Source: Sambucus nigra
Lineage: Eukaryota > Streptophyta > Magnoliopsida > Dipsacales > Adoxaceae
Reading direction: 5' to 3'
Length of the DNA stretch: 64,000 nucleotides
NCBI GenBank assembly: GCA_949130495.1
Contig: OX422207.1
Coordinates: 710,740,456 to 710,804,455, forward strand
The notes under the pieces are model-generated. The model was not told the DNA's origin. It did no database searches and saw only the letters and a list, made by a program, of their open reading frames with translations. Made by a program: the position numbers and the translations under genes. Below are positions 55,500-64,000 of the stretch, piece by piece; positions within the stretch are counted from its first letter, which is position 1; each line of letters begins with the position of its first letter.

Positions 55500-56600
55500 A
55501 GTCAAAGCATCGGCTACTACATTGCCTATTCCTTGATGATACTATAAGCGAAATCTATAATATTTAAAATATTATCCATTGTCGTTTTCGAAGATTTAAA
55601 TCCTTTTGGATAAATATATACTTAAGACTTTTATGATCAGAGAATACTTGAAATTCTTCTTTGTACTAGTAACATCTCCAAATATTTAATGCAAAAACTA
55701 TTGTGGTAAGATCTAAATCATGGACTGGATAGTTATGTTCATGATTCTTTAACCGAAGAGACCCATATTCTATTACCTTTCCTAGTTGCATAAGTACACA
55801 CCCTAATCCTTATAAATAAGCATTGGTGTATACATCATAACTAACATTATTAAAAGGTTTGGTATGTATGGGGGTTGAGGTCAACTTTTCCTTCAAAGTT
55901 TGGAATGATTATTTCCAGTCGTTTATCCATTCAAATTGTGCATCCTTTCAAGTTAACTTCAATAATGGTAACACAACTTTCAAAAATCCTTCCACAAAAC
56001 ATCGATAATAACCTACAAGTCCTAAGAAACTTCAAATATCTACAACATTATAAGGTCGTTGCCATTCAACAACCACTCTGGTTTTTGTTGGATCGACTTA
56101 TATTCCTGACTCGGTGGTTATATGGACTAGGCATTTTACTTCTCTCATAAGGAAATCGCATTTACTTTTCATTACGTAAACATGGTGTTAACGTAAAGTT
56201 TCTAGCACTATTTGCAAATTCCTTTCATGGTCTTCCTTTATTTTTTAGTATATCTAAATATTTTCTATAAATGCGATGACAACATGATCTAAGAATGGGG
56301 AAAATACTCGAGGCATTAAATCCATAAAAGTTATAGGTGCATTTGTTAGTCCAAATGACATAATCTTAGATTTTAAATATTTATACCGAGTTCGGAATGC
56401 AGTCTTTAGTATATCTTTTTCTTTAACACGATGTTTATGATAATCGAATCTTAAATAAAAGGTGGAAAATACTCGAGATCCTCATAATTGATCAAATAAA
56501 TCACCTATCCCAGGTAACGGATATTTATTTTTTATCATCAATTAACGAGCTTTCGTTAATCAATACATAAGCGAAATGTGCCATCCTTGTTTTTGCCAAA
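55500..56600 (-). pseudogene. Chromovirus RT/RNase H with lost catalytic Asp pair
   Basis: On the minus strand: KEKDILKTAFRTRYKYLKSK, IMSFGLTNAPITFMDLMPRV, FLDHVVIAFIENI, then HERNLQIVLETLR, KCDFLMREVKCL, VDPTKTRVVVEWQRP and SFLGLVGYYRCFVEGFLKVV, KDAQFEWINDW, ending in the RNase H region. The family motif is F(V/I)DDI, but here the two catalytic Asp positions read Glu-Asn (codons at 56265-56260), followed at once by a stop two codons later. The polymerase site is destroyed. Confidence 0.85.
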
Positions 56601-56671
56601 TAATACTGGTGTCAAACGATAAGGAGATGTAGAAACAAGAAATGTATTTGGTAAAAGTTCTATCATAAATT

Positions 56672-56959
56672 CTATTTCTCTTGTGGGGGTATACCTGGTA
56701 ATTCCTCAGGCAAAACGTTATCATACTTATCTAAAATTGAAAGATATGAAGATAACATATTAAACATCAATTTTGACTTATTCTTTCCTTGAAAATAAAA
56801 TGTTTCTGCGTTGGAATTTTTAAAACTCACTATTTTTTTATAACCATAAATATGGCAAAAATTTGATGATAGAACGTCCATTCCAATGATAAGATCGAAT
56901 CCCTTTATCTCTAATATCACCAAATATACGGCAAGAGTTCTAGTCAAATAATTTATCAT
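56672..56959 (-). pseudogene. Chromovirus protease C-terminal part and RT linker
   Basis: A 95-codon frame with LVILEIKGFDLIIGMDVLSS, the usual IxGxDWL-like block after the Ty3 protease core, and DNVLPEELPGIPPQEK, the conserved linker before RT. The DTG catalytic part would lie upstream near 57100 but is not clearly readable. Confidence 0.8.
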
Positions 56960-57361
56960 GCAATTGTTACAAACTTGATCGTCTATTGCTACACTTTCGG
57001 ACTACAATTCTATAGGATAATATAAAGGAGTGGGAAATAACTTCAAAATTTTATGAAATCAATACTAATAAAGGAGTGTGTAGATCTATAATCAAATAAT
57101 ATATGTGATGAGAAATTGTGGAAAGATATATTACCTTCTATGACATCATGTTAGTTTGAATCCCCATCTGGTAAGATTTCAAAAGCCCAACCTTGCGTCC
57201 TATTTCCTTGTTCTTGTTTATTTCCATGCAATAATCGTTGTGGTTATTGACTATAAACCTTTTCTTTTAGTACCAGTAATGGGGGTTTCTAAAAATAGGA
57301 AGTTTTATTTGGTTTTCCTAGGGGAAAATGAAAAGTATGGGTATTAGATTGGTAAAATTTC

Positions 57362-58263
57362 AGGCATAGATCCTTATGTGACCTAGTTCTTTACACTCGT
57401 GACAATGTATCATGGCTCCACTATTATTAAAATTAATCTAGATAAATAATCGACTATCCTTAGGTTTGGAAGATGGATGATCGCTTGAAATATTATAGCT
57501 TCGTATCATATAATTATTCTTGGAGACTTGGATCTGATTTTGGGAAATTTTCCTAGGTGTCGAGTTTCGTTCAATAAGGGAATATACCTTTACAATTTTA
57601 CCAAAATCACGAATCTATAAGGTCATTAAATAATTATTAAGATTGGGTTTTAATCCATGTTCAAAGTGCTTGCATTTCTTGGCCTCAGTATTCATAATCC
57701 TGTGCATAATGGGATTTTTCAGTAAATCGGGCCTCATATTGTGCTACTATCATTTGTTGTTGTTGTAAACCCAAGAATTCAACCACCATTTGATCCCTTA
57801 TTGACTCAAAAAGTACTTTTTAAAGAATATTTCTTTAAATTGTACCAAAGTTAATCCTTTGACATTGTGGGTTTGCCTAAGGTATTTCCATCAATATCCC
57901 ACTTATCCCTCGAAAAGGTAAGTTGGCAACATTACTGTAAGTGTGGACACTATACCTACTCCATTCAATACATTACGTGTTTGTCAAAACCACTTTTCTG
58001 CCTCGTTTGCTCTGGTTTTCCATAAAATGTTGGAGGTGTTTATCGAAAAAAATCTTTTAATGCATTCATCCTTCGTACCTCCTGGGTTATTTTAAAGTCT
58101 AAGGGCATTAAGGTGGTATATTTTGTTGTAGTCAAGTCAATGTAGTTAATTTCTGTAGACATTGCATTATTTTATCGATAGTGGTAGGAGGTATTGATGG
58201 ATTTTGTTTAGTCTGACGCTCTCTTAGAACATATAATCCCGTTGCTCGTGTATTAACCATCAT
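57362..58263 (-). pseudogene. Chromovirus Gag, decayed
   Basis: On the minus strand it begins MMVNTRATGLYVLRERQTKQ at 58263, the typical MVNTR start of plant chromovirus Gag. A degraded capsid region follows with several frames. Near 57420-57370 a zinc knuckle reads CHECKELGHIRIYA, with the last Cys replaced by Tyr. It has several stops. Confidence 0.75.
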
Positions 58264-58625
58264 ATATAATAAACAACTAGAGATATAAAAGTGATTGATA
58301 AAAAGTAAAATGAAACTTTATAGCAGTTGTAACGCGATATTTTACATTAGCTCCTATTACTGTAGAGTCAAAATTTAGTAACTAAAAGGAAACACTCAAA
58401 GTACATAGCTATCATTTTATGCTAACAAAACTAGCATAAGTATAAGCTAACCAACTTCCTTCAACCATATCCGCTCAATGAAGGATGACATCAATCCCCG
58501 TGCCTTTATTTATCTACATAATACTTCTTCCAAATGTTTTTTTCAGATAATATGGTAGGATAAGCCTCATGTCCTGATCCTCCAGTATTCGTGCTTGAAG
58601 GTGAAGTGATAAAATTCAAGGATGG
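58264..58625. other. Presumed PBS and LTR remnant of minus-strand chromovirus
   Basis: On the minus strand AGTAATAGGAGCTA near 58363-58350 may be a decayed tRNA-Met PBS. The sequence to its right up to 58625 is probably a remnant of this element's 5' LTR, cut off by the next LTR at 58626. The evidence is weak. Confidence 0.3.
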
Positions 58626-60711
58626 TGTGACACCCCGCCCAATTAAATATCGGATGATCAGTCCTTTATAAAATTTAAAACAAAATATCCGGTTGGTTCA
58701 TTCTTAGCATCACTGTCGAAAAACATTTACTTTATTAATCACCTAATAATTAATTAAGCAAGTGTCAAAAAATTTTAATCCATTAATTAATACTCAACAA
58801 CTTAAACCATTAACACATTCACCAATTCCATGAATAAGAATAATAATAAATGAGAAATAAACTAACTGAATCAAATAAAACTAAAATAAATGTCCCAGTT
58901 AAATAATTCTAAAACCATCCAATCGTATTAATACTAAATTCAACTTAAAACTGAATACCGAATACTGAAATAAAATGAGTACAATATCTCTCTGGCATAA
59001 ATAGAAACTGATAATGGGCGACACATGCCCTAACTGAAATGACTAAGCATGAAATTGAGATGATAAGGATGGTGATGTCTAAATATGAGGACCTGCAACT
59101 CCCACACTAGTTGCAGCGTGTCAGATGGTCTGACGGTCTAAGCCTGGTGTCCCTGTGGATGGACACCTAAAATAGTTGCACAAGAGAAAATAGATTTGCA
59201 AGAGACGGGTCAGATCCCGAGTGTAAAATATTTTAAAACATTTTAGAAAGTATTTAAAATGCGGTAAAGCAAATATTATATACATGTTATCTCTACAGGC
59301 CTTATGTCGTAGTATAATTATCAACTCACAGTTATAATTATATATATGTATAATAACCAAGGTACCAAACCCATGTCCTAATGGCCAAACATCTCCCCAC
59401 TTCCAACGTTGCGTTAAGTTTCATGTGTGGGATGTCTCGCAAAGAGAAATCCAAACAAGGAACCCCCCTGATACACTACTACCTAACATTGTCGGTCGTT
59501 GAGATCTGTTAAGCCCTCAGTCCATAGCACATACCCCCAATTTCTCGTCTCTTAACATAAAAGTATACTCGTCCACTCCCATGTTACACAAGACAACATA
59601 TAATACGACGCTCTTACTATCACTAGTTTCTTAGCGCTAATAAATCACCAGCTATATTTCTCCACTCGATAATAAGTCAGTCTACCCTGACTCACATCAG
59701 TAAATGTCCCTACTCATCGGGGTTACATATAACAATGTCAACATATTCCCATATGCCTATTATGAAACACAATATGACATATATACATGTATATGTACAC
59801 TATAATATATATATTCATCCACTGGCCCTATATTTTTAATAGCTCTCAGCTTAAGGTGTTTTCTCTACACGTTCAATAATTAAAATTTTAAAACAAATGC
59901 ATTAGCATCCAACTACGTATCATCACTCCGGATGTAAATTAAGTTACCTGCATGTAACATCCTGCAACTAAGTTCAAAGAAATTTCTCAGTGCACTATTC
60001 TCTAGCATTTTCAACAAAATTCGTAGGTCCAAAGCACATAACTAAGATATCACGAATCTTGTCTCTCGACACATAATTCAATTACCTAAGCCTACGACTC
60101 TCTAGGCATCACACATTACGATGTTCTAGCTATCACTAAATTCTCAACACATAGACAATAATGAGTTAAATCCCCCTGCTCAATCGTAAACCTGATATAC
60201 CTTGAATTACGTAGGTAGAAGACCCCACTCACTGGGATTAAAAGTAATAACACCATTTTACTCGTCGAAGTCTACAATATAATATAATTTATTTTGCCTC
60301 TACCCTCTTCCAGGAGATGATTTACAAATTAGCATATCTTACCCTGGCATAGAGAGAACCATAGACTCCCCCATACAGTTTACTATTGCTCCAACCCTCG
60401 GTATCCAGTCACTATGTAAGATAATAATATACTCCCTTTCATATCCCTCAAAAGGAGAAAAACTATCACATAATATATGACATCCTCTTAGTGTCCACGC
60501 CTTCTCCTCTATAGATATAACTAACGAGAATGTTACGCGACGACTAAGATATATACACTATATTAATATTAACGATATCTCTACTAAACCCGTTTCACAT
60601 GCGAATTTAGTATTCACTAACTACTGTGACTCGCTATTGTCACACAAAACATATCTCAATCACCTCGAGATAAAACTCATATTTCTATTGTCACAAGTGT
60701 TGGAGGTTCAA
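58626..60711 (-). repeat. Diverged Tekay-like LTR, partial
   Basis: On the plus strand it begins TGTGACACCCCGCCCAATTAA, like the next LTR at 60712. It shares with it GATCAGTCCT, CCATTCTTAGCATCACTGTCG-like and GGxGTCCCTGTGG.TGGACACC blocks in the same order. Beyond about 59300 the two diverge. It ends where the second LTR begins, so it is either truncated by that insertion or a different subfamily. Confidence 0.65.
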
Positions 60712-63422
60712 TGTGACACCCCGCCTAATTAATCCCGGGTGATCAGTCCTAAATCAAGTCAGAACAGGATTCTCATTTGGTCCATTCTTAGCATCACTGT
60801 CGTCTTGTTAAATTACTAACCACCTAAGTGAGAAAAATAGACTGGTGCCAAATTTTTATTTTTCATTATTTAAATAAAAACCCATGCAGATAATAAAAAC
60901 AATATAACAATCACAGATAACTGAAATAATCATCCACACGTAAAATAATTAACCGAATAAACCATCGGTCCAAAATATAAATCCCGAAAAGATAAGAATG
61001 AACTCCCAACAAGTCTACTACAAATAAATGGAAAGTGAGCAACATGCTCGAATAACTAATCATGAATTTCTACATTAAGAACGAAGAATGAGGCGTCTAT
61101 CGAAGCCCCGCAACATCCACATATGCTGCAGCAACGGATCCCTGGAATTAAGTCAAGGCTGGCGTCCCTGTGGCTGGACACCTAAAAGGGTTTTTAAAAG
61201 TTTTTATAGCAAGGGTTAGTACCCAAAACATTTGAAAAACATTTAACAAATGATTAACTTGCAGTAATAAATAAATATGCATGCTCTTCATATTTTAGTT
61301 AGTAACGCACTCTCTTGAGGATTTCCTTACCCCTCCTCTAATGTACGCTATTAACGCTTTAATTAAAATTACCTAGTTATTCATCTTATGACTAGATAAT
61401 TAACAAAGTTCCTTTACACCCACCCTACTCTAACTGAGTATGTAGTAATATGATTTAAGTTATTAGTAACATCAACTTAACTAAATCATTTCCCTTTTTA
61501 AATTCATATAACTTCTACACTTGTTATACATGTGAATTAACTCATATTTTTCATTAATAACCCGTATATAATTAATTCTCCAATTATATACTTATAATCA
61601 TATTTCATCATTCACAATTATACTGTAATATTTTTAACAACTTGCATCCACCCGAGTAAAATACTCACAGAATGTAAATTCTATAAAGTGCTATCCCACT
61701 AGGTACAATCACATAGCCTAGTTATCCCAAGTCAGAATGTCACACCAACTTGATAAAAATAAATAATTGGAGGCCGTCATATTCCTTCCCTGAAAGTGAG
61801 ATGTCCCTCACCCATATAATGGACGCTATGACCTCGGGAATATACTCACCCTACTCCTCAAGCTAGGGGATTCATCCACTACGCGCAACCTCCCCCTATA
61901 GCACTATAGTATAAAATATCTAATCACAGATATTAATTTATACACCATATATATATACTATCACATCCGTATATAAATATAAAAGTCCCGGCTATATCGT
62001 GCGCTAAGTCCGTAACATAAGCCTATTAAAATTATTAAGAGTTTATGGTCCAACTCTAAATATTAATTAAATTGCACCTTAATTAATTAAGTTACTTTTG
62101 GTGTCGCCCCCACCATAAATTTACCCGAGTCAAAATCCCCGACTCTAATTTACTAGCCTCAAAGCTTAATTAATTTATCTACAATTAATTAGATTTAAGC
62201 TCATGTATTCAATTTCTCAATAATTAATTACATAAGATTTTTATATGAATTTCCCCTTTTATATAACTAACTGGCGAAACTGCCAAATTCTGGCGACCGT
62301 CGATCGATCGACCCCAGACCGTCGATCGATCGATCGAACAGGTCTTCGTCTTCTTCGCGAAGACAGGGCAGCCATGGACGGATTTTCTTAAACCCTAATC
62401 TCTTCTAACATGAATTCCAAGTCTTCTTAACACCAGTACATATTAGGAACCTTATTAGGATCCCCCAGAAAGTCCACAACAATCATCAATTCGTCCATAA
62501 ACTACTGATTCATAATTTTGGGGAAAAATCTATCTTCATCCTTAAACACATTTACACCCCAAATTTCTTCATCAAACTCGTTCTAATTTATCCGTATATC
62601 ATTCTAACAGATACACATCGATATTCCAATATCAGATTTTTACCTAAATCCTCATAAATTCTGGCAAATCAGATAAATATTTCTTTTGTTTATCAAAACC
62701 CCATGTTTATGCCATGAAAACCCCAAAACGAATTTTAATTCATTACATCACACAAATATGAATTGAAAGACAGATTTAATGCTATTGAAAGTTATTCACT
62801 TGCCTTAGGTTTCGTAGTGTCTGAATTTGAGATTGACTCCAAGGTTGAAGATGACCTTAGTTGGTTCTTTTGAGATCCCCAAATGGCTTTGGCTGCTGTT
62901 AGGGTTTTTCAACCCTTAATTCCTTTTCTCTAATTAAACTCAGCCATGCCCTTACTTCTTTTTATTAGGCTAATTACCCAATTCCCGTTTTTTGACTAAT
63001 GGGCCAAGCCCAAGTGACCTAAATGCCCCTGAGTGGGCCCGACTATGTCTAAAAACGTCCCGTGACCCGTTTACTACCCCTGGGTACACTTTTCCGACTA
63101 TCTCGGCCCATCCGGACTCAACTGTACACTCAGAATTTGCATCCGAATTAATTTATAAAAATACTTATCCCCCACCCAATATAGTCTATACCGACTTCCG
63201 AATGTGATAAGTACATACCTCGTCATTAATACTCGAAACGACGTCATTACATTATTACTATTCACTTAGTAAATAAATTTCCCTAAATATTAACCATTCA
63301 ATCCCAGATTAATATTTATATTTTATTTTACCATAATTAATTCATTAAATTACAACACACTAGTAATTTAGAATTTCCGAATTAATTAAATTTTAAATGT
63401 ACCAAAAATACGGGGTGTTACA
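60712..63422 (-). repeat. 3' LTR of Tekay-like chromovirus
   Basis: 2711 bp. On the minus strand it starts TGTAACACCCCGTATTTTTG and ends GGCGGGGTGTCACA. It is preceded by the PPT AAGGGGGGGAGTA and the GGGGACGAAATTCC word, a hallmark of Tekay/Del elements. The rest of the element continues past the right edge of the window. Confidence 0.88.
62253..62364 (-). promoter_or_regulatory. LTR promoter: GATCGATC palindromes and TATA box
   Basis: The plus-strand order is: TATA box CCCCTTTTATATAAC (62253-62267, minus-strand TATATAAAAGGGG), palindrome GTCGATCGATCGAC (62299-62312), palindrome TCGATCGATCGATCGA (62322-62337), then GTCTTCG (62342-62348) pairing with CGAAGAC (62358-62364). On the minus strand the palindromes lie about 32 bp upstream of TATA. 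Confidence 0.65.
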
Positions 63423-63458
63423 TACTCCCCCCCTTACAAAGGAATTTCGTCCCCGAAA

Positions 63459-64000
63459 TTAGATCGTATCTGCGGTGAAAAGCTCTGGATATAGTTCCCG
63501 CATATCCTCCTCCCGCTCCCAGGTAGACTCGTCAACATTGTGATGACCCCACTATACTCTAACCAATGGAACAACCTTGGATCGTAATTTCCGCTCACTA
63601 TGATCCAGAATAGCCACCGGCCTCTCCTCATACGAGATGTCTGGCTGTAAGTCGATTTCCTCGAGTGGAATGTGCCAAAAGGCTCTCTCGCTCCTTCGAT
63701 ATTTCTTCAGCGATGCCACATGGAATACATCGTGTATCCGCTGAAGGTGTTCTGGTAACCCAAGCTTATACGCCACCGGTCCCACCCTCTCAATAATAGG
63801 GAAAGGTCCTACGTACCGTAGTTCTAACTTACCCTTCTTGCCGAACCTCATCACCCCTTTCATTGGGGATACCCGGACTAAAACTTGGTCCCCAACTTCT
63901 AGCTCCACATGTCTTCGAGAAGCATCAGCATAACTCTTTTGCCTGTCCTGAGCTATCCGAATTCTTCCTCGAATCAACTCTATCTTGGCAGATGTCTCCT
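63459..64000 (-). pseudogene. Tekay-like Pol C-terminus: integrase end and chromodomain
   Basis: Partial, open at the right edge. On the minus strand: AQDRQKSYADASRRHVELEV (about 63950-63890), GDQVLVRVSPMKGVMRFGKK, RYVGPFPIIERVGPVAY, RIHDVFHVASLKKYRRSE, then ISYEERPVAILDHSERKLRS. A TAG at 63554-63552 interrupts just before WGHHNVDESTWEREEDMREL and YPELFTADTI, the chromodomain, which ends at a stop 63461-63459. Apart from that one stop the frame is intact, so this copy is far better preserved than the chromovirus at 53940-58263. The chromodomain would be lost from the translated product. Confidence 0.9.

Overview
This window looks like nuclear heterochromatin from a flowering plant, probably a eudicot. 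It is AT-rich, shows signs of CpG decay, and is built almost entirely of LTR retrotransposons nested inside one another. I recognise no cellular host gene, tRNA, rRNA or CRISPR array. The family assignments rest on diagnostic primer binding sites (PBS), polypurine tracts (PPT), LTR ends, target-site duplications and decayed Gag/Pol motifs read from the sequence.

Left part (1-15155). The window opens inside an Athila-like Ty3 LTR (1-1224). A short 168-bp-period satellite array follows (1225-1640), then a copia RNase H stub (1641-2604). A copia element (2605-15155) follows, with its pol disabled by stops and frameshifts. Its reverse transcriptase/RNase H is split by a complete Athila-like element (6823-13235) that has a perfect 5-bp duplication CATTG, ~1.6-kb LTRs, a tRNA-Asp PBS and a single long intact ORF of unknown function. 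The LTR at 2605-3482 serves both the stub and the downstream element, so the copia copies form a concatemer.

Middle part (15156-31405). These are SIRE-like copia sequences: a 3' tail with a putative env-like or plant-transposon ORF, a 5' LTR split by about 3 kb of antisense coiled-coil ORF sequence, a Gag-only body (20565-22446), a long noncoding tail and a 3' LTR ending at 25593. Next come a decayed Tat-type Ty3 integrase on the plus strand (25640-26580) and an antisense plant-mobile-domain-like ORF (29498 down to 26865).

31406-40755 is a LARD-like element: LTRs of about 3.3 and 2.9 kb around a 3.2-kb interior with no recognisable gag or pol. 42361-42796 is a hAT-type MITE. 45778-49676 is a short minus-strand SIRE-like derivative without gag or pol. 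53915-58263 is a minus-strand, chromodomain-bearing chromovirus (Tekay/Del-like) with a destroyed RT active site. The window ends in two related chromovirus LTRs (58626-60711 and 60712-63422) and the chromodomain end of another pol (63459 to beyond 64000).

The most striking pattern is in the LTR promoters. At least three otherwise unrelated LTR lineages (Athila-like, SIRE-like, Tekay-like) carry clusters of short TCGA-centred palindromes about 30-70 bp upstream of a TATA box. A fourth (LARD) carries related motifs without a clear TATA. The copia LTR instead carries an exact match to the plant snRNA-gene upstream sequence element.
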